Positions 1 to 7,398 of a DNA stretch of 13,204 nucleotides are shown piece by piece. Below the pieces are notes generated by a model, which saw nothing but the letters and a program-made list of their open reading frames with translations, searched no databases and had not been told where the DNA came from. The DNA is from Kiloniellales bacterium (lineage in GTDB: Bacteria > Pseudomonadota > Alphaproteobacteria > Kiloniellales > JAKSBE01), in contig JASJAL010000223.1 in NCBI GenBank assembly GCA_030067055.1, forward strand, positions 1-13,204. Reading direction: 5' to 3'. A program made the position numbers and the translations under genes. Position 1 is the first letter of the stretch; each line of letters opens with the position of its first letter.

Positions 1-171
1 GCCGCCTTGCTGCTGGAGCACCTGGGTCAGGCCGGCCCGGCCCGGGCCCTGATGACCGCGGTCGAGCAAACCTTGGAAGCCGGGACCCTGCCCCCCGACC
101 TGGGCGGCAGCGCGACCACCGAAGAGGTCACGGAGCGGGTCCGCCGCGCTCTCGAGGGCGAGAACGCCTGA
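1..171 (+). CDS. Isocitrate/isopropylmalate dehydrogenase-family protein, C-terminal end (5' partial)
   Basis: Frame 1 is open from the left edge to a TGA at 169-171 and gives 56 residues. The end contains DLGGSATTEEVTERV, which matches the conserved C-terminal DLGG-x-A-T-T-x-E-V stretch of NAD(P)-dependent beta-decarboxylating dehydrogenases (isopropylmalate, isocitrate, tartrate/D-malate types). The preceding LLLEHLGQAGPARALMTAVE fits the family's last helices. These are cytosolic enzymes that oxidise and decarboxylate 2-hydroxy acids with Mg2+ and NAD(P). The substrate cannot be told because the catalytic Tyr/Lys/Asp region and the specificity loop lie outside the window. The next gene starts 70-100 bp downstream on the same strand, with no obvious terminator between them. 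Confidence 0.8.
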   Translation, partial: AALLLEHLGQAGPARALMTAVEQTLEAGTLPPDLGGSATTEEVTERVRRALEGENA

Positions 172-274
172 GGCGCCTAGCACAAAAGGGGCCAGGTCGA
201 TCAAGCGTTTGTGAAGCGTCTCAAGGCCTTGTGATTGGCCCGTGACGCCTCGACCGCGCCATGCTTGGCCTGCG

Positions 275-1288
275 ATGATTCTGCGCAAATCGATCCTACG
301 GAGGCTGCGGCCGTTCGGTCCGGCGGTGTCGGCTGCGCTTCTCTTGGCTGTCGTCCATCCGGCGGCCGCGCCGGCGAGCCCCTGGGAGGCCGCCTGGCCG
401 CGGACCGACTTCTCGCTGCACAGCGTGCCCCTGGAGGAGATCATCTCCGGCGGCCCGGGCAAGGACGGCATTCCGTCGATCGACGACCCCCAATTCGTTT
501 CGGTCACCGAGATGCAGACGCGCGAAGAGCTTGCGCCCCAGGAGCCGGTGATCGGCTTCGCTATCGAGGGCGATGCCCGCGCTTATCCGTTGCGAATCCT
601 GACCTGGCACGAGATCGTCAACGACGAGGTCGGCGGCCTACCGGTCGCCGTGACCTATTGTCCGCTCTGCAACTCCGCGGTGGTCTTCGACCGCCGGCTC
701 GACGACCGAGTCCTGGAATTCGGAGTGACCGGCAACCTCCGCAAGTCCGACATGGTCATGTACGACCGCAACACCGAGAGCTGGTGGCAGCAGTTCCTCG
801 GCGAAGCCATCGTCGGCGAGCTGACCGGCAGCCGGTTGAAGGCGATCCCGGCGCGGCTTGAGGCCTGGGAGAAGTTCTCGGCGCGCCACGCCGACGGCAA
901 GGTCCTGGTGCCCAGCGGCAACGTCCGGCGGCCCTACGGGGTCAACCCCTATCGCGGCTACGACAGAGCGCAGCGGCCCTTCCTCTACCGCGGCGACTAC
1001 CCCAAGGACATCGCGCCCATGACCCGGGTGGTCGCGGTCGGCACCCAGGCCTGGAGCCTGCCGCTACTGCGCGACAAGGAACGAGTCGAAAGCGGCGATT
1101 TGGTGCTGACCTGGGAGCCCGGACAGAGCTCGGCGCTGGATGCCGAGAAGATCGCCGAGGGCCGCGAGGTCGGCAACGTGGTGGTACAGCGCAAGACTGG
1201 GTCGGGCTTGGTCGACGTCCCCTACGACGTGACCTTCGCATTCGTGTTTCACGCCTTCCAGCCGGAAGGGACCTGGCACTTGAAGTGA
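275..1288 (+). CDS. DUF3179 domain-containing exported protein
   Basis: This 337-residue protein matches the DUF3179 family, whose function is not established. Seen directly: a basic N-terminus (MILRKSILRRLR), a hydrophobic stretch at about residues 18-33 and a small-residue region (AAAPAS) that could be a signal-peptidase site. These suggest export to the periplasm. The family core follows: WHEIVND at about 111-117 and VTYCPLCNSAVVF at about 127-139, with Cys129 and Cys132 forming the family's hallmark C-x-x-C-N. Later YDRNTESWW and the C-terminal VTFAFVFHAF are also family-like. The ATG at 275 is chosen because it gives a normal-length signal peptide. A GTG at 242 in the same frame would add 11 residues ahead of the basic region and cannot be excluded. 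Neither start has a strong Shine-Dalgarno. The paired cysteines could bind metal or be redox active, but that is speculation. Confidence 0.85.
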   Translation: MILRKSILRRLRPFGPAVSAALLLAVVHPAAAPASPWEAAWPRTDFSLHSVPLEEIISGGPGKDGIPSIDDPQFVSVTEMQTREELAPQEPVIGFAIEGDARAYPLRILTWHEIVNDEVGGLPVAVTYCPLCNSAVVFDRRLDDRVLEFGVTGNLRKSDMVMYDRNTESWWQQFLGEAIVGELTGSRLKAIPARLEAWEKFSARHADGKVLVPSGNVRRPYGVNPYRGYDRAQRPFLYRGDYPKDIAPMTRVVAVGTQAWSLPLLRDKERVESGDLVLTWEPGQSSALDAEKIAEGREVGNVVVQRKTGSGLVDVPYDVTFAFVFHAFQPEGTWHLK

Positions 1289-1321
1289 CCGGGACGACAG
1301 GTTCCGCCTCCGGGCGGTCAC
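1285..1321. terminator. Inverted repeat between convergent genes (possible terminator)
   Basis: GTGACCG at 1285-1291 and CGGTCAC at 1315-1321 are perfect 7-bp inverted arms separated by 23 bases. The left arm contains the TGA stop of the DUF3179 gene. The gene on the other strand ends at 1383, so the element sits where transcription converges. No T-run follows on either strand, so intrinsic termination is uncertain. The rest of 1322-1382 shows nothing recognisable. Confidence 0.3.
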
Positions 1322-1382
1322 GGGGCGTGGGGTGGTTATGGCACGGGCCGCCTCACGCCCTACTTTCTTGCGAACGCCGGTA

Positions 1383-1808
1383 TCAGCTATTCACCGCGCC
1401 GATACAGCGATCCGAGGTGCTCTGCAGATAGGCCACGAAGTCGCTGCGCGCCGCCGCGGTCCGGATCGCCCGATCGACCGCCTGCTCGAGGCCGGTCATC
1501 AGGAGGGCCTCGTCCTGCGTCGCTTCCTGGCTGTCCAGCCAGCGAAGTGCGGCTCTCTCGCTCAGGGCGAGGTATTGATCCGCCGGACCTTGCCCCGATG
1601 TGGCGCTGTTTTCGGCCCCCTGGACCGGCTGCTGGCGGTTGTGTGCAAGTAGGATGGTCGCCATGCCCGTGAAGACGGCGAAGCACTCCGCCCACTGATC
1701 CCCCGAGAGTTCGGCGCCAAGGGCATCGACGGACCGCTGTGCGGTCGCCGGCGCGGCGACCTGGGTCGCGAAAAACAAGGCCAAGATCAATACAGAACAC
1801 GCTCTCAT
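1383..1808 (-). CDS. Small exported two-cysteine protein, function unknown
   Basis: I do not recognise this 141-residue protein. The N-terminus MRACSVLILALFFATQVA is a clear signal peptide (one Arg, then a hydrophobic core) ending in PATA-Q, so cleavage after residue 23 is likely. The Cys at position 4 precedes the hydrophobic core and is not a lipobox. The mature part looks mostly helical and has only two cysteines, Cys42 (WAECFAVF) and Cys135 (SDRCIGAV), which could form one disulfide in the periplasm. The ATG at 1808 is supported by a GGGGGGAG Shine-Dalgarno a few bases upstream. The upstream DNA is strikingly AT-rich and holds a TATAAT box, so the gene probably has its own promoter rather than depending on dusA. 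Its codon usage is GC-rich like its neighbours, which supports a real gene. Confidence 0.65.
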   Translation of the reverse strand: MRACSVLILALFFATQVAAPATAQRSVDALGAELSGDQWAECFAVFTGMATILLAHNRQQPVQGAENSATSGQGPADQYLALSERAALRWLDSQEATQDEALLMTGLEQAVDRAIRTAAARSDFVAYLQSTSDRCIGAVNS

Positions 1809-1820
1809 ATCGCTCCCCCC

Positions 1821-1920
1821 AAGAAATATAGAGCGAACGATATAGAATAATTGTTTCCAATATTATAAACGCACTCTCTGTTTTTTAGATTGATATTTGA
1901 GAGTTATTTATTTCAAAGAG
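1821..1920. other. AT-rich intergenic segment
   Basis: By direct count 26 of these 100 bases are G or C, against roughly two-thirds in the surrounding coding DNA. The segment lies between the dusA stop (1934) and the start of the small exported protein (1808), both on the minus strand. It also contains a 6-bp inverted repeat, ACTCTC at 1873-1878 and GAGAGT at 1899-1904, just upstream of the candidate -10 box. It is most simply read as a promoter/operator region. Confidence 0.6.
1862..1867 (-). promoter_or_regulatory. Candidate sigma70-type -10 box for the small exported protein
   Basis: Read on the minus strand these six bases are TATAAT, a perfect -10 consensus, about 54 bases upstream of the ATG at 1808. 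The hexamer at the right distance upstream for a -35 box does not match TTGACA, so activation by a regulator or an alternative start region is possible. Confidence 0.35.
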
Positions 1921-1933
1921 TACTTATTCTTGA

Positions 1934-2932
<999 letters not shown>

Positions 2933-2945
2933 GGGGTCGCTCTCA

Positions 2946-2957
2946 GGTTCCGGAACC
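2946..2957. repeat. 12-bp perfect palindrome in the dusA leader
   Basis: GGTTCCGGAACC is a perfect palindrome ending 13 bases upstream of the dusA GTG start. It could be an operator or a small leader hairpin close to the ribosome-binding region, or chance. Confidence 0.3.
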
Positions 2958-2990
2958 GCCCTAAGGTATCATGGAGTTCCTTTGCGAGGT

Positions 2991-3007
2991 GGTCCAATGA
3001 TTGGGCC
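2991..3007. repeat. Near-palindrome between the SDR gene and dusA
   Basis: GGTCCAATGATTGGGCC is symmetric except for one T/G pair. It lies 21 bases beyond the stop codon of the SDR gene in the minus direction. It may act as a weak terminator for the SDR operon or as a regulator site. It has no T-run. A poor TTGGAC/CATGAT promoter candidate for dusA overlaps it. Confidence 0.25.
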
Positions 3008-3027
3008 CGTTACTGAGCTTGTCGTGG

Positions 3028-3741
3028 CTACATCGTCACGTCGTTGCGGCAGTTGACCACCAGTTCCGCGATGGAGGCCTTGTTGGACAGCGCCAGCAAG
3101 GTCAGGACCACCTCCGCGATGTCGCCGGGCTCCATCATCTGATCCTGAGGAAAGGTCTCGACGTCCGACGTCATGTCGGTGGCGACGAAGCCCGGGCAAA
3201 GCGCGGTGCAGCGCACGCCGTCGTCCCAGCCGGCGTGGCGCGTCGCGTGGGACAGTGCCACGGCGGCATACTTGCTCATCGCGTAGCCCGCGTTGTTGTT
3301 GTAGACGGCCTTCCCGGCGATGGAGGCAACGTTGATGACGCGTCCGGCGCCGCAGCGGCGCAGATGCGGCAGGGCGCTGCGGATCATCGACAGGGGCGCC
3401 TTGACGTTGACCGCCCACATGCGGTCGAGCTCCTCGTCCTTCTCGTCCTCGACCCGGACCCGCACCGCCACGCCGGCGTTGTTCACCAGGCCGTCGATTC
3501 GCCCAAAGCGGGCCGCCGTCGCGTCCACCCATTGCCGGTGCGACGATAGGTCTTCCGCGTCATAGCGCGCCCTCAGCAGGCGCTCGGACTCCCAGCCCTC
3601 CGTCACCTGTTCGAGCGCGGCCGGATCGCGGGCGCCCAGGCTGAGCGTGTAGCCGGCCGCGTAGAGCGCCTCCGCAATGGCCCGGCCGATTCCCCGATTG
3701 GCACCGGAAACCAGGATGACGCGGCCCTCGGGCGCAAGCAT
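3028..3741 (-). CDS. SDR family NAD(P)-dependent oxidoreductase
   Basis: A classical short-chain dehydrogenase of 237 residues, slightly short for the usual 245-260. Motifs in order: the cofactor loop SGANRGIG at 12-19 (Ser in place of the usual Thr), a beta-2 end GARD at 36-39 where Arg38 may favour NADPH, NNAG at 87-90, Asn112, and the catalytic Ser140 (NVAS), Tyr153 and Lys157 in YAMSK. CPGFVATDM at 182-190 is the conserved segment after the active site. The chemistry is interconversion of a hydroxyl and a carbonyl; the substrate is unknown. The ATG at 3741 has AAAGGAG seven bases upstream. It starts 18 bp after the stop of the CmcJ-like oxygenase gene, so the two are almost certainly co-transcribed. 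The SDR could act on that enzyme's product. Confidence 0.92.
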   Translation of the reverse strand: MLAPEGRVILVSGANRGIGRAIAEALYAAGYTLSLGARDPAALEQVTEGWESERLLRARYDAEDLSSHRQWVDATAARFGRIDGLVNNAGVAVRVRVEDEKDEELDRMWAVNVKAPLSMIRSALPHLRRCGAGRVINVASIAGKAVYNNNAGYAMSKYAAVALSHATRHAGWDDGVRCTALCPGFVATDMTSDVETFPQDQMMEPGDIAEVVLTLLALSNKASIAELVVNCRNDVTM

Positions 3742-3759
3742 GCGGCTGCTCCTTTCCGG

Positions 3760-4755
3760 TCAGTCGTACAAGGCCACGCAACGGACCTCGATGCTCCAGC
3801 GCTCCGGCGCGTCCGGCGGGGTGGCGGGGTCCTCGAAGGCGCTGTGAAAAGAGAAAGTGCAGGGCGCGTCCCCGCCCGTCCCGTCCCCTCGAGCACCTTC
3901 AGAGCGGGCGAGCTCGCCCGCGGAATCCCACTGCTTGATGAGCAGGGCCTCGTCGCGGGTCAGCGCGGGGTAGAAGTACCAGCGGTGATCGTCGGCATGC
4001 TTGGCGAAGTAGTTCTCGCCGATGCGGTCCTGGTAGTGGATCTCGAAGACGACCAGATGCTCCGGGTCGACGCTGGTCGCGTCGCAGAGCGCCAGCGGAT
4101 GGGTGGCGACCGGTTCCTGGGCGATGTTGCGCCAGACGTTAATGATCGCGAAGCGTCCGCCGGTCAGGGCCCGCTCCACCGCCTCCTTGTCGAGCAGCGA
4201 ATCGCCCTCGGCCAGCAAGCTGTGAAGAGTATCGTTCGCCCCCGGCGGACTCGTCAGGTCCCGGAGCCTTTGCGGTGCGCTGGTCAGGGTGTAGTCGCCG
4301 TGCACGACGTGTGCCGGGCCTTGCACCTGCTGGCCGCCCTGGATGCGCCGCTGGCTCTGCTTGCCGGCGGCCGACCGCACGTTGTGGTCGAAAGCCGCGG
4401 CTATACTGGCCCCGCTCGCCTCGCGCACGATCTCCGCGCAGAGCGGGTAATAGCCCCTCACCACCTGGTCGTGATCGAAGAAGTCGAGGTCGGGCCTGGC
4501 CAGGGGATGCGCGAGCATCTCGAAGCCGTTCCTGGCCAGCGTGCAGCGCTCCGCCGCCTCCAGGGGCCGCGCGTCCCGTACCCGCATCCGATGCGCAACC
4601 AGATCGACGCCCTCCCAGTGATCGTCGCTGCCGTCGCGGTCACGTCGCGTGAAGACCTTGCCGTTGCGATAGAGCGAAGGCTGCACGGAGGCGCTGAGAT
4701 AGTTGAAGGATCCGGTCCCGACCGCTTGGGCCGCCAATCCCGACATCGAAGCCAT
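3760..4755 (-). CDS. CmcJ/NvfI-family non-heme iron oxygenase
   Basis: The 331-residue product resembles the CmcJ/NvfI/AsaB family, which includes proteins of cephamycin and fungal secondary-metabolite pathways and is thought to contain Fe(II)/2-oxoglutarate-type oxygenases. Seen directly: FFDHDQVVRGYYP at about 92-104, HVVHGDYT at 149-156 with a candidate metal-binding His152-x-Asp154, INVWRNI at about 205-211, a conserved stretch through HYQDRIGENYFAKHADDHRWYF, then FSFHSAFEDP with candidate third ligand His304, and RWSIEVRC at 319-326 with an Arg that could bind the cosubstrate. The ligand assignment is inferred from motif position. The ATG at 4755 is chosen over the upstream one at 4845 because a strong GGAGGAGA precedes it at the right distance. 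The gene heads an operon with the SDR and diverges from the GST-like gene. Its substrate is unknown. Confidence 0.82.
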   Translation of the reverse strand: MASMSGLAAQAVGTGSFNYLSASVQPSLYRNGKVFTRRDRDGSDDHWEGVDLVAHRMRVRDARPLEAAERCTLARNGFEMLAHPLARPDLDFFDHDQVVRGYYPLCAEIVREASGASIAAAFDHNVRSAAGKQSQRRIQGGQQVQGPAHVVHGDYTLTSAPQRLRDLTSPPGANDTLHSLLAEGDSLLDKEAVERALTGGRFAIINVWRNIAQEPVATHPLALCDATSVDPEHLVVFEIHYQDRIGENYFAKHADDHRWYFYPALTRDEALLIKQWDSAGELARSEGARGDGTGGDAPCTFSFHSAFEDPATPPDAPERWSIEVRCVALYD

Positions 4756-4762
4756 GACGCTG

Positions 4763-4770
4763 TCTCCTCC
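4763..4770 (-). promoter_or_regulatory. Ribosome binding site deciding the oxygenase start
   Basis: On the minus strand this reads GGAGGAGA, seven bases before the ATG at 4755. It favours that start over the in-frame ATG at 4845, which would add 30 low-complexity, Arg-rich residues. Confidence 0.7.
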
Positions 4771-4861
4771 TCTCCCCCGCCTCTCCTGCGACGCTGCCCG
4801 GCGCTGCCTTTCCAAGAATAGACTTACTCCGCTTTCTGGAGCCATTGTAATGTTGCATCAC

Positions 4862-4896
4862 GCGAAGGGCTGGCCCTGGCCTGCTTCGGCCTTCGC
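4862..4896. repeat. Inverted repeat in the divergent oxygenase/GST intergenic region
   Basis: GCGAAGG at 4862-4868 and CCTTCGC at 4890-4896 are perfect 7-bp arms around 21 bases, which themselves contain two GGCC blocks. The element lies in the 188-bp region separating two divergently transcribed genes, so it could be an operator or a leader hairpin for the GST-like gene. No good -35/-10 pair was found; TGTAAT at 4846-4851 is a possible plus-strand -10. Confidence 0.3.
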
Positions 4897-4943
4897 AGGA
4901 AGATGAGAGCCTGATCACCAGGCCAATTGGGGAGGAAGAATCC

Positions 4944-5588
4944 ATGGAGCTCTTTGCCGATCCGATCACGGTGAACTGCCGCAAGGCCCTCGCCGGTCTG
5001 TACCTGATGGGTGCGGACTTCAACCTGAACAAGGTCGACTACTTCGCCGGCGAGCAGAAGGGAGCTGCCTTCACGGCCCTCAACCCGAACGCCGCCCTGC
5101 CCGCCTTCAAGGACGGCGATCTGGTGCTGTGGGAGTCGAACGCCATCCTGCAGTACGTCGCCGACAAGCTCGGCAAGACCGAGTTCTATCCCAGCGATCT
5201 CGCCAGGCGTGCGGACGTCAATCGATGGCTGCTTTGGGAGGCCTCGTCGTGGTTTCCGTCCTGCTATGTCTACCTGGTGGAAAACTGCGTCAAGCCGCTG
5301 CTCGGCGGAGAGCCCGACCCGGCCGTCCTGGCCGGCGAGGCCGACAACTTCCACAAGCTGGCCGGCATCCTCGACGATCGCCTGAGCCAGGGCCCTTGGC
5401 TTTGCGGCGACGGCGTGACGATCGCCGACATCGCGGTCGCCGCGCCCATGCACCTGCACGGCTGGGCACAGCTGCCGCTGGACGACCATCCGAACCTGAC
5501 CCGCTGGATGACCGAGCGCGTCGAACAGCTGCCCTGCTGGCGGGACACCCACGTCGGCGTCGGCTTCAAGGTGGGCGACGCGGCCTGA
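4944..5588 (+). CDS. Glutathione S-transferase family protein
   Basis: The 214-residue product has the two-domain cytosolic GST layout. The N-terminal thioredoxin-like half starts MELFADPITVNCRKAL, with an N-C-R-K active-site segment like those of theta/beta-type bacterial GSTs. It continues with NAALPAF containing the cis-proline (Pro53) and the glutathione gamma-glutamyl contact Glu64-Ser65 in LWESNAIL. The helical C-terminal half contains GDGVTIADIAV at about 155-165, with the structural Asp162 of the N-capping box. The ATG at 4944 has GGGGAGGA at 4929-4936, seven bases upstream, a strong start. It could use glutathione for detoxification, for isomerisation or for a glutathione-dependent ring or halide step. 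Being divergent from the oxygenase-SDR operon suggests a shared role, but this is not proven. Confidence 0.92.
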   Translation: MELFADPITVNCRKALAGLYLMGADFNLNKVDYFAGEQKGAAFTALNPNAALPAFKDGDLVLWESNAILQYVADKLGKTEFYPSDLARRADVNRWLLWEASSWFPSCYVYLVENCVKPLLGGEPDPAVLAGEADNFHKLAGILDDRLSQGPWLCGDGVTIADIAVAAPMHLHGWAQLPLDDHPNLTRWMTERVEQLPCWRDTHVGVGFKVGDAA

Positions 5589-5598
5589 CCTGAAGTCG

Positions 5599-5622
5599 CC
5601 GCGTGTCCGGAATCGGACGCGG
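5599..5622. terminator. GC-rich hairpin between convergent genes
   Basis: CCGCG and TCCG pair with CGGA and CGCGG around a GAAT loop, with a two-base bulge. The element lies 11 bases after the GST stop and 10 bases before the end of the ThDP-enzyme gene on the other strand. Its position fits a shared terminator, but there is no T-run on either side. Confidence 0.45.
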
Positions 5623-5631
5623 GCTCCCCTC

Positions 5632-7368
5632 CTAATCCTCGCCCCGCCGACGCTTTTCGGCCTCGTCCCAGGCGGTCAGGGGCTGGTAGGGCGGGACGTA
5701 GCCGAGGCCTTTCTTGGCATCGGAGGAGACCGCCGCCTGCGAGGTGACCACGTCGACCACGGCCGGCGCGTTCGCGAGCGCCCGCTCCAGCGCGGCGGGC
5801 AGAGCCTCCGGCGCCTCGACCCGCTCGCCGTGGGCGCCGAGGGCGACCGCCATGGCGGCGTAGTCCGAGTGGCGCAGGGTGGTGCCCGCCACGCGGCCGC
5901 TGTAGTTGACCTCCTGGTCGTAGCGCTCGATGTTCCAGGCGGCGTTGTTGGAAACGATGAAGACCGCCTTGGCCCCGTGGCGCACGGCGGTGTCGACCTC
6001 CATGGCGTTGATCCCGTAGGCGCCGTCGCCGTTGACGGAGATGACCTGGCGCCCGGGGCAGGCCAGCGCCGCGGCGATCGCGAAGGGCACGCCGACGCCG
6101 AGACAGCCGAAGGCGCCGGCGTCCAAGTAGGTGGAAGCCGCGAGCCCGATGCGGGCGAAGCTGAGGAGGTCGCCGCCGTCCGCGACGGCGATGTAGTCCG
6201 GATCGGCGACCCGGGCAATGGCCTCGAAGATCCGGCCCGGATGGATGCGGCCGTCTTCGCAGAGGTCCGGCAGCGCGCCCAGGCCCGACCCCGCCCGCGC
6301 CCGTTGCTTGGCGCGGAGCGCCTCGGCCCATTCGGAGTCCAGGGCCGAGGGCCGGTTGCCCGCCGCCTCGACCATGGCCTCCAGGGCCAGGGCGGGCGTT
6401 GCGAAGACCTCGGGATCACCGCGCCGGTTGTCGGTCAGCTCGCCCGCCGTGTCCGCGATGCGCAGAATCCGCGCCTCCGGGAAGACCGCCGGCGAGCCAT
6501 AGCCCAGCTGATAGTCCAGCTTGCGCCCGACCAGCAGCAGCAGGTCGGCATCCGCCATGGCCTGGCCGCGCACCGCGCCGGCGAAGCCGGGGTGGTCGGC
6601 GGGTACCAGGCCCCGGCTTTCCTGCGTGTCCAGGTAGAGGGCGCCGCTGGCGTCGAGCAGCCGGGTCAGCGCCGGCCCGGCGCCTCGCGCGCCGCGGCCG
6701 CTGACCACCACGGGGCGGCGCGCCGACCAAAGCGCCTCGACCGCCCGCGCCACCGTCTCCGGGTCGGGCGGGATGCGCCGCGGCGGCCTGGGCTTCAACC
6801 ATTCCTCCAGGACCAGAGCCTCCGGCACCTCCTCGCGCAGGACGTCGGTGGGGATCTCCATGTAGACCGGGCCCGGCTCGCCACCTTCGCCCTGGGCAGC
6901 CGCCACCGCCTCGTCGAGCTCGCGCAGCACCTGATCGGCAACGCGCAGGGTGCGCGACCGCCGGGTGACCGGCCGCAGGATCTCGACGTGGGGAATGTCT
7001 TGCAGCGGTCCCATGTTGACCTGCGGACGCGGCGGGCAGCCGCCGATCAGCAGAACCGGCGCGCGCGCCAGCGAGGCGTTGGCGATCGCCGTGACGCAGT
7101 TGGTGACGCCGGGCCCGGCCGTCGCCATGGCGACGCCCAGCCCGCCGGTCAGCTCGGCATGGGCGTGGGCCATGTGCACGGCCGCGCCCTCGTCGCGCAC
7201 GTCGACGATGCGGATGCCGAGGCGGGGCAACCAGTCCCAGATCGGCTGGATATGGCCGCCCTGCAGGCCGAAGATCCGATCGACGCCGCGCTTCTGCAGG
7301 AAGAGCGCGATTCGCGCGGCGCAGCTCTCCGGGCCCGAGCCCAGGTCGGTGCTTGCTGTGTCGGTCAT
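5632..7368 (-). CDS. Thiamine-diphosphate-dependent enzyme, acetolactate synthase large-subunit-like
   Basis: The 578-residue product has the three domains of the ThDP decarboxylase/carboligase superfamily. The PYR domain (about 15-180) has [13 protein letters not shown] with the cofactor-activating Glu60, preceded by Asp rather than the His common in acetolactate synthases, and TAGPGVTN at 83-90. The central domain is about 203-335. The PP domain (about 375-550) has [10 protein letters not shown] at 421-430 and the Mg-ThDP motif GDG at 447-449 ending in NN at 474-475. The ATG at 7368 has TAGGAGGG just upstream. It follows the acyl-CoA synthetase gene by 30 bp in one operon. No acetolactate-synthase regulatory subunit is nearby, so branched-chain amino acid synthesis is unlikely. 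A 2-hydroxyacyl-CoA lyase, 2-oxo acid decarboxylase or aldehyde lyase/carboligase are all possible. The exact reaction is not determined here. Confidence 0.88.
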   Translation of the reverse strand: MTDTASTDLGSGPESCAARIALFLQKRGVDRIFGLQGGHIQPIWDWLPRLGIRIVDVRDEGAAVHMAHAHAELTGGLGVAMATAGPGVTNCVTAIANASLARAPVLLIGGCPPRPQVNMGPLQDIPHVEILRPVTRRSRTLRVADQVLRELDEAVAAAQGEGGEPGPVYMEIPTDVLREEVPEALVLEEWLKPRPPRRIPPDPETVARAVEALWSARRPVVVSGRGARGAGPALTRLLDASGALYLDTQESRGLVPADHPGFAGAVRGQAMADADLLLLVGRKLDYQLGYGSPAVFPEARILRIADTAGELTDNRRGDPEVFATPALALEAMVEAAGNRPSALDSEWAEALRAKQRARAGSGLGALPDLCEDGRIHPGRIFEAIARVADPDYIAVADGGDLLSFARIGLAASTYLDAGAFGCLGVGVPFAIAAALACPGRQVISVNGDGAYGINAMEVDTAVRHGAKAVFIVSNNAAWNIERYDQEVNYSGRVAGTTLRHSDYAAMAVALGAHGERVEAPEALPAALERALANAPAVVDVVTSQAAVSSDAKKGLGYVPPYQPLTAWDEAEKRRRGED

Positions 7369-7398
7369 GCTTCCCTCCTACCGATGCGCGTCCCGCGG

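Noticed and set aside
1387..1860. A 157-codon minus-strand frame overlapping the small exported protein
   Set aside because: The alternative frame at 1383-1808 has a proper signal peptide and a strong ribosome binding site; this one starts in AT-rich non-coding DNA and becomes Arg/Gly-rich.
3844..4821. A 325-codon plus-strand frame opposite the CmcJ-like oxygenase
   Set aside because: The minus-strand gene has the strong ribosome binding site and the family motifs; the antisense translation is low-complexity.
5632..7368. Assignment as biosynthetic acetolactate synthase (ilvB/ilvI)
   Set aside because: There is no small regulatory subunit or ilvC nearby, and the D-E motif and CoA-ligase partner point elsewhere; only the superfamily is supported.
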